A DNA stretch of 33,874 nucleotides from Actinomycetota bacterium (lineage in GTDB: Bacteria; Actinomycetota; Acidimicrobiia; Acidimicrobiales; BP-101): positions 1-33,874 of the forward strand of contig JAUTXA010000245.1 in assembly GCA_030838265.1 (NCBI GenBank), in the 5' to 3' direction. The first letter of the stretch is position 1. Each line of letters opens with the position of its first letter. The notes below the pieces were generated by a model. That model was given only the letters and a program-made list of their open reading frames with translations. It was not told the DNA's origin and did no database searches. Made by a program: the position numbers and the translations under genes. Below are positions 26,562 through 33,874 of the stretch, one piece after another.

Positions 26562-27490
26562 CGGGCCCAGTCTCCCAGGAGGGCGGGAAGGAGGGCGACA
26601 GGATTGTCACCGGTGGCGTACCACCGGATGCGGGGGTCGCGGCGGAACCACACGCGCTGGCGCCGGGCGAAGGCCCTGGTGCGGCGGATCGTCTCGTCGA
26701 CCGCTTCGGACTCGCTGATCTCGCCGTCGAGATGACGGAGCAGCTCGTGGTACCCGAGGGCCTGGCGGGCCGTGCGCGACAGCCCGCCGTGGCGCTCGAC
26801 GACCGCCTGCACCTCGTCGAGCAGCCCGGCCGCCATCATCACCTCGACCCGTTCGGCGACCCGCTGGTTGACCACCGGACGGGGCAGCCACACCCCGGCC
26901 ATGCGGAACCGAGTGCCTCGGTGGGCCGACAGCCCCGGACCGTACGACGAGAAGGGCCGACTCGATCCCTCGGTCACTTCGAGGGCACGGATGATCCGGC
27001 GCCGGTTGGCGGGCTCGATCTTGGCCGCCGCCGCGGGGTCGGCCGCGGTCAGGCGACGGTGCAGCGCCGACGTGTCAGCCTCGGCCTCGAGGGCGGCCTT
27101 CACGTCGGGGTACTGGCCGGGGACGTCGAGATCGTCAGTGACCGCCCGCAGGTAGAGACCGGTGCCGCCCACCAGCAAGGCTCGGTGGCCCCTGCCCTCG
27201 ATCTCGGCGATGACGGCGGTCGCCTCCCGCTGGAAACGGCTGACCGAGTAGTCCTCGGTCGGGTCGGCGACGTCGAGCAGGTGGTGGCGCACCTCGGCCT
27301 GCTCGGCGGGCGACGGCTTGGCCGTGCCGATGTCCATCCCTCGGTAGACCTGCATCGAATCGACCGAGACGAGCTCGATGTCGGGGTGGCGGCGGGCCAC
27401 TTCGAGGGCCAGGGCCGACTTGCCCGATGCCGTGGTGCCGACGAGGGCGAGGTGAGTCGTGGTGGTGGTCGTCGTCTCGAAGGGCCTCAG
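26549..27490 (-). CDS. miaA: tRNA dimethylallyltransferase
   Basis: 'HLALVGTTASGKSALALEVARRHPDIELVSVDSMQVYRGMDIGTAKPSPAE', 'ALLVGGTGLYLRAVTDDLD'. No in-frame ATG/GTG/TTG near the P-loop; nearest plausible start is CTG at 27490 overlapping the miaB stop. Confidence 0.93.
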   Translation of the reverse strand: MRPFETTTTTTTHLALVGTTASGKSALALEVARRHPDIELVSVDSMQVYRGMDIGTAKPSPAEQAEVRHHLLDVADPTEDYSVSRFQREATAVIAEIEGRGHRALLVGGTGLYLRAVTDDLDVPGQYPDVKAALEAEADTSALHRRLTAADPAAAAKIEPANRRRIIRALEVTEGSSRPFSSYGPGLSAHRGTRFRMAGVWLPRPVVNQRVAERVEVMMAAGLLDEVQAVVERHGGLSRTARQALGYHELLRHLDGEISESEAVDETIRRTRAFARRQRVWFRRDPRIRWYATGDNPVALLPALLGDWARCHD

Positions 27491-28866
27491 CCGGCGGCCA
27501 CGGCGAGGGGGATGCGGGTCTTGTGCCGGGGGCGGGCCGTGACGGCGACGAGCTCGCCGACGAGGTGGTGCGGCGCCGCGCCCGTGATCACGACATCGGC
27601 GTAGGTGCCGGGCGCCAGCGGCTCGGATGGGAAGTGCACCAGCTTGTGCTGCCTCGTCCGGCCCGTCATCTGGGTGGCGTCGCGCCGGCTGGCGCCCTCG
27701 ACGACTACCTCCTCGGTGCGTCCCACCCGCCCACGGTGCTTGGCGAGGGCCGATCGTTCGAGGACGATCTTGAGGCGCTCGAAGCGCTCGGCGGTGACGT
27801 CGGCGGGGACGAAGCGGTCGGTGAAGGCGGCGGCCTCGGTGCCGGGCCGGGGCGAGAAGATGAACGTGTAGGCCGAGTCGAACTCGGCGGCGGCCGCCAC
27901 CTCGAGGGTGGCCTCGAAGTCGTCGTCGGTCTCGCCCGGGAAGCCCACGACGATGTCGGTGGTGACGGCCAAGTCGGGGGCGGCGGCCCGGGCTGCGGCC
28001 AGCTGGCGCAGGTAGCGCGAGGCCGTGTAGCCGCGGTGCATGGCGGCCAGGATGCGGTCGCTGCCCGACTGCAGGGGGTAGTGCAGGTGCTCGCACACGT
28101 TGGCCACCTCGGCCATGGCCGCGATGGTCTCGGGCCTCAGGTCCTTGGGGTGCGGGCTGGTGTAGCGCACCCGGCGGATCCCGTCGATCTGGCCCACGGC
28201 CCGGAGGAGCGATGCGAAAAGGGGGCCGCGCTTGGTCAGGTCCCGCCCATAGGAGTTGACGTTCTGGCCCAGGAGGGTGATCTCGGTGACCCCCTCGTCG
28301 GCCAGTGCCTTGATCTCGTCCACCAGCTCGTCGAAGGGCCGGCTGATCTCGACACCCCTGACGGCGGGGACGATGCAGAAGGCGCACTTGTTGTCGCACC
28401 CGATCTGGATCGTGACCCACGCCGACCATGTGGTGTCGCGGCGGACGGGCAGGGCGCTGGGGAAGGCCTCGGACTCCTCGAGGATCTCCATGATCGGGCC
28501 CTCGAGCTGTGATCGCCGCAGCAGGTCGGAGGCCGACGCCACGTTGTGGGTGCCGAACACGAGGTCGACAAAAGGCGCCCGTTGCTGGATCAGGCCCCGG
28601 TCCTTCTGGGCCATGCACCCCGCCACCGCGATCTGCAGGCCGGGCTTGGAGTCCTTCAGGGATTTGAGGTGGCCGAGGGTGCCGTACAGACGGTTGTCGG
28701 CGTTCTCCCGGATGGTGCAGGTGTTGAGCACCACCACATCGGCGCCGTCGACGCTCTCGGCCGAGACGTAGCCGTCGGCCTCGAGCAGGCCGGCCAGGCG
28801 CTCCGAGTCGTGCTCGTTCATCTGGCACCCGAAGGTGCGGATGAAGTAGGTGCGGGCCGGGCTCAC
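27487..28866 (-). CDS. miaB: tRNA-2-methylthio-N6-dimethylallyladenosine synthase
   Basis: 'YFIRTFGCQMNEHDSERLAGLLE', radical-SAM 'IQIGCDNKCAFCIVPAVRG', TRAM-like C-terminus. Confidence 0.96.
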   Translation of the reverse strand: MSPARTYFIRTFGCQMNEHDSERLAGLLEADGYVSAESVDGADVVVLNTCTIRENADNRLYGTLGHLKSLKDSKPGLQIAVAGCMAQKDRGLIQQRAPFVDLVFGTHNVASASDLLRRSQLEGPIMEILEESEAFPSALPVRRDTTWSAWVTIQIGCDNKCAFCIVPAVRGVEISRPFDELVDEIKALADEGVTEITLLGQNVNSYGRDLTKRGPLFASLLRAVGQIDGIRRVRYTSPHPKDLRPETIAAMAEVANVCEHLHYPLQSGSDRILAAMHRGYTASRYLRQLAAARAAAPDLAVTTDIVVGFPGETDDDFEATLEVAAAAEFDSAYTFIFSPRPGTEAAAFTDRFVPADVTAERFERLKIVLERSALAKHRGRVGRTEEVVVEGASRRDATQMTGRTRQHKLVHFPSEPLAPGTYADVVITGAAPHHLVGELVAVTARPRHKTRIPLAVAAG

Positions 28867-28914
28867 ACCTTCAGGATAGGCGGCGGCCGACCCGGGTCCG
28901 CCCGTCGAAACCGC

Positions 28915-29310
28915 TCAGAGAACAGCAGCAGCGGGGCCGTCGACCGACGCCGCGATGGGCAGAACCGACTCTTCGTCGTCGACGGCGGCGGCGAGAGGCA
29001 TGCCGCCGTCGCGCACGTCGACCGTGATGCGGGTGGGCCCGGAGCGATGGTCACGGCCCTCGATGAGCAGCCGGATGGCGGTGCGGCTCTCGCCGTCGAT
29101 CTCGATGTCGGCGAAGGTCGGCACGCAGATCAGGTCGACGCCCGACGGGGCGACGTAGCCGCGCGCGATGGCGATGGCCTTGACGGCCTGGTTCAAGGCG
29201 CCGGCTCCGACGACCTGGACCTCGACCGAGCCGGACTGGCGAACGACGCCAGCCATGGCCCCGGCCACGCTGTTTGGGTTGGACTTGCTCGAGACTTTGA
29301 GGGTTTCCAC
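28915..29310 (-). CDS. SpoVS family protein with C-terminal extension
   Basis: GTG start 29310: '(M)ETLKVSSKSNPNSVAGAMAGVVRQSGSVEVQVVGAGALNQAVKAIAIARGYVAPSGVDLICVPTFADIEIDGESRTAIRLLIEGR' matches the SpoVS family; ribosome-binding site GGAAGGA. Confidence 0.92.
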   Translation of the reverse strand: METLKVSSKSNPNSVAGAMAGVVRQSGSVEVQVVGAGALNQAVKAIAIARGYVAPSGVDLICVPTFADIEIDGESRTAIRLLIEGRDHRSGPTRITVDVRDGGMPLAAAVDDEESVLPIAASVDGPAAAVL

Positions 29311-29428
29311 CGTGCGGGGTCCTTCCGGATCGCCTATGTGAAGGTTCGACGCGGCGTGCGTGGGTTCCTCCCTCGACCTCGTCGCTTTCCGGCAAATCGG
29401 TCGTATCTGCAATACGCGGCTCAGCGCG

Positions 29429-29468
29429 CCGACACCACCCCTCCACATCAACGGAGGGGTGGTGTCGG
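29429..29468 (-). terminator. Perfect 16-bp inverted repeat downstream of recA, probable intrinsic terminator or 3' hairpin
   Basis: CCGACACCACCCCTCC - ACATCAAC - GGAGGGGTGGTGTCGG; no T-tract follows, as is common for high-GC actinobacterial hairpins; lies between recA stop (29521) and the SpoVS gene start (29310). Confidence 0.75.
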
Positions 29469-29520
29469 ATCTCGCGCTTTTCGTCGGATTGGCTGGGGTT
29501 CAGCCGGAGTTGACCCGGTG

Positions 29521-31671
29521 TCAGTCGAGGCTGATGGGGGCGTCGAGGTCGATCTCGGACTCGATCGCCTCCCCTGCCCCCGCCGCCACCGTGGCTTCGT
29601 CGCCGGACCCCTTCAGGCCGGAGGCCACGCAGATGCGGTCGTACAGGGCGACCATCAGCTCGGGGTTCTCGAAGAGGAACTGCTTGGAGTTCTCCCGGCC
29701 CTGGCCCAGCTGCTCACCCTCGTAGGTGTACCAAGCCCCCGACTTCTTGATGATGCCCATGTCGGTGCCGACATCGAGGACCGAGCCCTCGCGGCTGATG
29801 CCCTTGCCGTACATGATGTCGAACTCGGCCTGCTTGAACGGGCTCGCTACCTTGTTCTTCACCACCTTGGCCCGGGTGCGGTTGCCCACCACCTCGACGC
29901 CGTCCTTGATGGACTCGATGCGACGGATGTCGATGCGGACCGACGAGTAGAACTTCAAGGCCCGACCACCCGGCGTTGTCTCGGGTGAGTTGTGGACCAT
30001 GACGCCGTCGACGAAGTAGTTGTGCGTGCCCTCGACCTCGATGTCGAAGCGGTGGGTGGCCCGTGACGGCGGCCGCACACCGATGGCGGTGATGGGCAGG
30101 GCCACAAGCTCCTGTCGCTCAGGGGCGAAGATTGGCTCGACCTTGAACTGGCCCCGGAACCGCGGCAACAGCTTGTAGTCCATCGACGGATGGATGAACG
30201 GAGCCACCAGGGCATGGAGCTTGGCCGTCTCGTCCTTCGGAAAACTGAGCACCGCCTTGCCGCCCCGGATGACGAGCTTCGGGCGGAGGTCCCACGTGTC
30301 GGCCAGGTAGTCGACCAGCCGCTGACGGGTCGTGGGTTCCATGGCCTCGATGCAGATCTCGGAGCGACCACTGCCGTCCTTGGTTCGTTCCTGCACGCCC
30401 TTGGCGCGCAGGGTGAAACCTCCGTCGTCCATGTACCAGATGGCGAGGGAGAGCGGCGTGAGCTGCTTGAGATAGTCGTGGCTCAAGACCTTCTTGCCCG
30501 CGACGTAGACGGCGTGGCGCAGCGCGGCCAGCTCAGGAAGCGGCTGGACGTCGAAGAAGACATCGCTCCTGGCGTTGGTCGAACGGCTCACGTGCACGTT
30601 GGCGAACAGCGACGCCTTCCAGTCGCCATAGGCGGTCTGCTTGACGCAGTGGCCCCAACGGAATCGTGCCCCGTGGCCACTCCGACTGGGCGACAGCGCA
30701 CCGTCACCCATGAGGCCGCCGTAGACCACCTCACGCTGGAAGTCGGAAAGTCGATGAGTCACCGACTGCAGCACGCGATCGCCGACTGCCAGCTCGCCGG
30801 CCTCCCGCCAGCCGCCGGGTGTGCGGATCTTGTGGTTGGGCGTGCACGCGAACTGGGCGCGCCCGTTGCCATTGGGCTTGGCCACGGTGAGCCGGAGGAA
30901 CTCGTCGGTGCGGCCGTTGTCGAACCAGTTGACGATCCTCTTGGGGACGACAGCGTCGAGCTTCGGGTCGTACGACAGGACCTCGACATCCATCTTCTGG
31001 TTGACGATCTTGCCGATCTTCTCTTGCGTGCCGTCGGCCAGGGTCACTCGGGTCTCATAGGAGAAGCACCCGAACATCACCCCTATCTTTTCTCGCAGCT
31101 GGTTGATGAAGATGCAGATGGTCGAGGACTTCGAGATGCTGCCCGTCAGCTTGCGCAGAGCCTGGGACATGAGGCGGGCCTGCAGGCCCATGTGGGAGTC
31201 GCCCATCTCGCCTTCGATCTCGGCCCGGGGTGTGAGGGCGGCGACCGAGTCGATGACGACAATGTCGAGCGCACCGGAGCGGATGAGCATGTCGGTGATC
31301 TCGAGGGCCTGCTCGCCCGTGTCGGGCTGGGAGATGAGCAGCTCGTCGATGTTCACGCCGATGGCGGTGGCATAGACCGGATCCATGGCGTGCTCGGCGT
31401 CGATGTAGGCGCACACACCGCCGTTGCGCTGGGCCTCGGCCACGGCGTGCATGGCGAGGGTCGACTTGCCTGAGGACTCGGGGCCGTAGATCTCGACGAT
31501 GCGCCCCCGAGGGAGACCGCCGATGCCGAGCGCCAAGTCGAGGGAGAGCGCCCCGGTGGGGATCGCCTCGATGTTCATGTGCAAGTTGTCGCCCATCCGC
31601 ATGACCGAGCCCTTGCCGAACTGCTTGTCGATCTGGCCCAGTGCTGCTTCGAGTGCCTTCTCTCGCTCCAT
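29521..31671 (-). CDS. recA: Recombinase RecA, intein-containing precursor
   Basis: '[27 protein letters not shown]', Walker A 'GPESSGKST', '[13 protein letters not shown]' then intein then '[23 protein letters not shown]'; acidic C-terminus. Exteins of 201 + 155 aa. Confidence 0.98.
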   Translation of the reverse strand: MEREKALEAALGQIDKQFGKGSVMRMGDNLHMNIEAIPTGALSLDLALGIGGLPRGRIVEIYGPESSGKSTLAMHAVAEAQRNGGVCAYIDAEHAMDPVYATAIGVNIDELLISQPDTGEQALEITDMLIRSGALDIVVIDSVAALTPRAEIEGEMGDSHMGLQARLMSQALRKLTGSISKSSTICIFINQLREKIGVMFGCFSYETRVTLADGTQEKIGKIVNQKMDVEVLSYDPKLDAVVPKRIVNWFDNGRTDEFLRLTVAKPNGNGRAQFACTPNHKIRTPGGWREAGELAVGDRVLQSVTHRLSDFQREVVYGGLMGDGALSPSRSGHGARFRWGHCVKQTAYGDWKASLFANVHVSRSTNARSDVFFDVQPLPELAALRHAVYVAGKKVLSHDYLKQLTPLSLAIWYMDDGGFTLRAKGVQERTKDGSGRSEICIEAMEPTTRQRLVDYLADTWDLRPKLVIRGGKAVLSFPKDETAKLHALVAPFIHPSMDYKLLPRFRGQFKVEPIFAPERQELVALPITAIGVRPPSRATHRFDIEVEGTHNYFVDGVMVHNSPETTPGGRALKFYSSVRIDIRRIESIKDGVEVVGNRTRAKVVKNKVASPFKQAEFDIMYGKGISREGSVLDVGTDMGIIKKSGAWYTYEGEQLGQGRENSKQFLFENPELMVALYDRICVASGLKGSGDEATVAAGAGEAIESEIDLDAPISLD
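29989..31068 (-). mobile_element. RecA intein (360 aa) with embedded LAGLIDADG-type homing endonuclease domain
   Basis: Block A '[14 protein letters not shown]', block B '[15 protein letters not shown]', endonuclease motifs '[12 protein letters not shown]' and '[13 protein letters not shown]', block F '[17 protein letters not shown]', block G 'VMVHN' with +1 Ser; interrupts the RecA '[13 protein letters not shown]' sequence exactly. Confidence 0.97.
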
Positions 31672-31758
31672 CGGGAGCTCCCCTCTATCTCTGTCGGTTG
31701 GTTCGAGGTCCACCCTATGGAGGGGGTGTGACAAGAACGACGCTGCTGTACTTCCAGG

Positions 31759-31787
31759 AGTGTAATTCGAACGGTTGTTCGTGACAA
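31759..31787 (-). promoter_or_regulatory. Candidate recA promoter with LexA box in the spacer
   Basis: Minus strand: TTGTCA (31787-31782) - 17 nt - TACACT (31764-31759); the spacer contains the perfect palindromic box CGAACAACCGTTCG (31781-31768). Confidence 0.82.
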
Positions 31788-31803
31788 CGATCCTCGTCGA
31801 ATT

Positions 31804-32376
31804 TCACCCAGGAAGCCACAGCGGCAGGCGCTCGATGACCTCGTAGCGGGCGCCACCGGTTGACCCGGCGCCGAGGTGGGAGGCCACCAACGTGAGCTCG
31901 GTGACGAGCCAGGAGGCGGCGAGAGGGATCCCGCAGAGGGGACGGAGGTCGACGTCGCCTTCGTGTCGCCCTCGGGATCGGGCCAGCGTCAGGTGGCCGG
32001 CGAAGGGCCGAGGATCGGGGGGCTCCCCCATCGCGGCCGTGGCGGCGACGGTAGCGGCCGCCAACCCGTCGAGTCCAGAGATCGGCACCTGCAATATCCG
32101 CGACCCGAACCGGCCGGTCGTCGGCCCCATCACCGCCTCGACCTCTCCCCCACCAGCCGACTCGACGCCCCTTGTCGCCGATTCGATGTCGATTCGGTGA
32201 CACGCGGCCCGCACCGATTCGACGGCGGGGACAGGCACGGAGCCGAAGAAGCGGAGGGTGACGTGCCACTGATCCGGTGACGTCCATCGCAAGCCGTCGA
32301 TCGGCGGACGCGGCAAAGCGGAGACCGCGTCGAGCACCGTCGAGGGCGGCCACACGGCGACGAACAGCCTGACCAC
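31804..32376 (-). CDS. thpR: RNA 2',3'-cyclic phosphodiesterase (LigT/ThpR family)
   Basis: Two HxTx motifs: 'WHVTLRFFGSVP' and 'FAGHLTLARS'; 'RLFVAVWPP' N-terminus. Confidence 0.92.
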   Translation of the reverse strand: MVRLFVAVWPPSTVLDAVSALPRPPIDGLRWTSPDQWHVTLRFFGSVPVPAVESVRAACHRIDIESATRGVESAGGGEVEAVMGPTTGRFGSRILQVPISGLDGLAAATVAATAAMGEPPDPRPFAGHLTLARSRGRHEGDVDLRPLCGIPLAASWLVTELTLVASHLGAGSTGGARYEVIERLPLWLPG

Positions 32377-32395
32377 GGGCGAGCCAACCAGACCG

Positions 32396-33256
32396 CTAGT
32401 TGAGGCCCCGGCTGTCCTGCTTCAAGGCCGTGTCGACCGACAGGGCGGCTGACACCACCAGCGACCGCAGGGGGTCGTCGAGCTGGCGGTGAAGCTGCAC
32501 CACGTAGTTGTCGGCCGTGGTGAACATGGTCTTGGCCAGGCCCTCCCACGTCTTGGTGATGCGGGCCACCTCGGTGCCGGCCTCGTCCTCGATGCGGAAG
32601 TTCCAGGCCCGCCAGTTCTCGGCGTTGATCGACCCGACCCGCTGGCCGCCCGCCTCGAGGGCGAAGCGGATCTTGCCCACCATGTTCTCCTGCACGATGC
32701 GGCCGATCTCGCCGCGGCCTGGCGCGCTCACCACGATCGTCGACTTGAACACCTTGGCCGGCCGCACCAGCTCGAGCAGCACCGAGCCGTCGGCGTCGCA
32801 GACCTCGAGCTTGGTGGTGAGGAACTGGTCGACCGACGTGAGCACCCGCAGCACCTTGCGGGCCGCCGACTGCCCGGTCTGGCGCACCACGCCGATCAGC
32901 TGGCCCGAGCCGTCGTGGACGGCGTACTCGTTGTTGATCTCGACGATCTTGGCCTTCTGATTCACCACCAGGATCGGCTCGGTGAAGACAGTGCCTCCGC
33001 CCTCGAACGCCACCGACGACGGGTCGATGCCGGCCCGCTTGGCCACCTGGTGCTGCACCCGGGCGGGATCGTTGCCGGCGATGGCCGACGGGCCGGCCGT
33101 GAACGACGGCGGAGGAGGAGGCGGGCCGAGGGCGTCGGTCGACTGCACTCCCCCGTCGGACACATGGTCCGTCCAACGGGTGCCGTCCCAGTAGCGCAGC
33201 TCGTGGCGGCCGCCGGGGTCGGGGTGCCACCCGCCCGGGGATCCGGAGTCGCTCAT
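32396..33256 (-). CDS. DUF2510 plus scramblase/LURP-one-like protein
   Basis: N-terminal 'PGGWHPDPGGRHELRYWDGTRWTDHV' DUF2510; C-terminal 'FTEPILVVNQKAKIVEINNEYAVHDGSGQLIGVVRQ...VRPAKVFKSTIVVSAPGRGEIGRIVQEN' scramblase-like. Confidence 0.85.
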   Translation of the reverse strand: MSDSGSPGGWHPDPGGRHELRYWDGTRWTDHVSDGGVQSTDALGPPPPPPSFTAGPSAIAGNDPARVQHQVAKRAGIDPSSVAFEGGGTVFTEPILVVNQKAKIVEINNEYAVHDGSGQLIGVVRQTGQSAARKVLRVLTSVDQFLTTKLEVCDADGSVLLELVRPAKVFKSTIVVSAPGRGEIGRIVQENMVGKIRFALEAGGQRVGSINAENWRAWNFRIEDEAGTEVARITKTWEGLAKTMFTTADNYVVQLHRQLDDPLRSLVVSAALSVDTALKQDSRGLN

Positions 33257-33369
33257 CGGCGTGGTCCTCTCTGCCCCTTGCGGCGGCGGAAGATGGCTTC
33301 GACGATCGTAAGCAGCAGACCGCCGAGCCCCTTGCGCGGCTGGCCGCCGGAATCCGACGAAGGGCTCAC
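33253..33369 (-). CDS. Small ORF (38 aa), unannotated in the supplied track
   Basis: GTG 33369 to TGA 33253: (V)SPSSDSGGQPRKGLGGLLLTIVEAIFRRRKGQRGPRR; start overlaps cinA stop (GTGA) and stop overlaps the next gene start (ATGA). Confidence 0.55.
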   Translation of the reverse strand: MSPSSDSGGQPRKGLGGLLLTIVEAIFRRRKGQRGPRR

Positions 33370-33874
33370 CGCTGCGGCCTCTCGAGCAGCCGACGGCGCA
33401 GCAGGTCGAGCAGTGAGATGCAGGCGAACTGCCGCACCCGCTCGCGGTCACCGGGGAGCTTCACTTGCACCGCCTCGCTCGAGTCGTCCATCGCCAGGCC
33501 GAAGAACACCGTCCCGGGCGGATGGCCGTCCTGCTCGGCCGGGCCGGCAACCCCCGTCACCGCCAGCCCGACGTCGGCCCCCAGCACCTTGCGGGCCCCG
33601 GCCGCCATGGCCTGGGCCGCCTCGGACGACACCACGGGGCCCTCGGGCACATCGAGCAGGTCGAACTTCACCTGGCTGTCGTAGGCCACCACCGACCCCT
33701 TGAAGAACCCGCTCGACCCGGCCACGTTGGTCAGCCGTGACCCCACCATCCCGCCGGTCACCGACTCGGCCAGACCCAACGTGAGGCCATGGGCGTTGAG
33801 CAGGGCGGCCACCGCGTCCTCCATCGTCGTGTCGTCGACGCCGAAGACGATGTCGCCGAGCAGGGCCCGTAGCT
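33366..33874 (-). CDS. cinA: CinA C-terminal (nicotinamide-nucleotide amidase) domain; 5' end outside the window
   Basis: 'LGLAESVTGGMVGSRLTNVAGSSGFFKGSVVAYDSQVKFDLL', 'GLAVTGVAGPAEQDGHPPGTVFFGL'; the frame stays open to the edge ('LRALLGDIVFGVDDTTMEDAV'), so this is probably full-length CinA. Confidence 0.93.
   Translation of the reverse strand, partial: LRALLGDIVFGVDDTTMEDAVAALLNAHGLTLGLAESVTGGMVGSRLTNVAGSSGFFKGSVVAYDSQVKFDLLDVPEGPVVSSEAAQAMAAGARKVLGADVGLAVTGVAGPAEQDGHPPGTVFFGLAMDDSSEAVQVKLPGDRERVRQFACISLLDLLRRRLLERPQR

Noticed and set aside
27491-28828. N-terminal extension of the 759-aa ORF containing miaA
   Set aside because: Frame-shifted reading of miaB, Arg/Pro/Gly-rich; not a MiaB-MiaA fusion.
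30190-31473. 427-aa plus-strand ORF opposite recA/intein
   Set aside because: Antisense shadow of the intein-RecA frame; no domain signal.
1-33874. CRISPR arrays, tRNA/rRNA genes, transposases, prophage or defence islands
   Set aside because: No direct-repeat/spacer arrays, cloverleaf-like sequences or matching protein motifs noticed; apart from the intein the window looks like core chromosome.

Overview
High-GC actinobacterial chromosomal segment (gene content and order suggest Acidimicrobiia-like; inference from memory, no database search). It is almost entirely coding and dominated by housekeeping genes: a MoxR/DUF58/transglutaminase operon, dinB with a NUDIX gene, pfkA, nrdR-(LysM)-lexA, a split DAP/lysine cluster (dapE-dapD and miaB-miaA-dapF-hflX-dapC), a SpoVS-family gene, an intein-containing recA, thpR and cinA. 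The best second-look items are: (1) a 360-aa intein with LAGLIDADG-like motifs in RecA at the site used by the M. leprae RecA intein; (2) a 1052-aa repetitive coiled-coil protein with about a dozen degenerate copies of a 'PDLSxVTxAV' motif, coupled to a methyltransferase and lying on the opposite strand between the two halves of the DAP cluster; (3) four LexA boxes between lexA and a divergent LysM gene, plus a perfect LexA box filling the 17-bp spacer of a candidate recA promoter; (4) a SpoVS gene where recX usually lies; (5) an unannotated 38-codon small ORF joined to both neighbours by 4-nt overlaps; (6) a probable CTG start for miaA; (7) recurrent leaderless-type -10 motifs, two of them in overlapping divergent pairs. 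I saw no CRISPR array, rRNA, tRNA, transposon or prophage.
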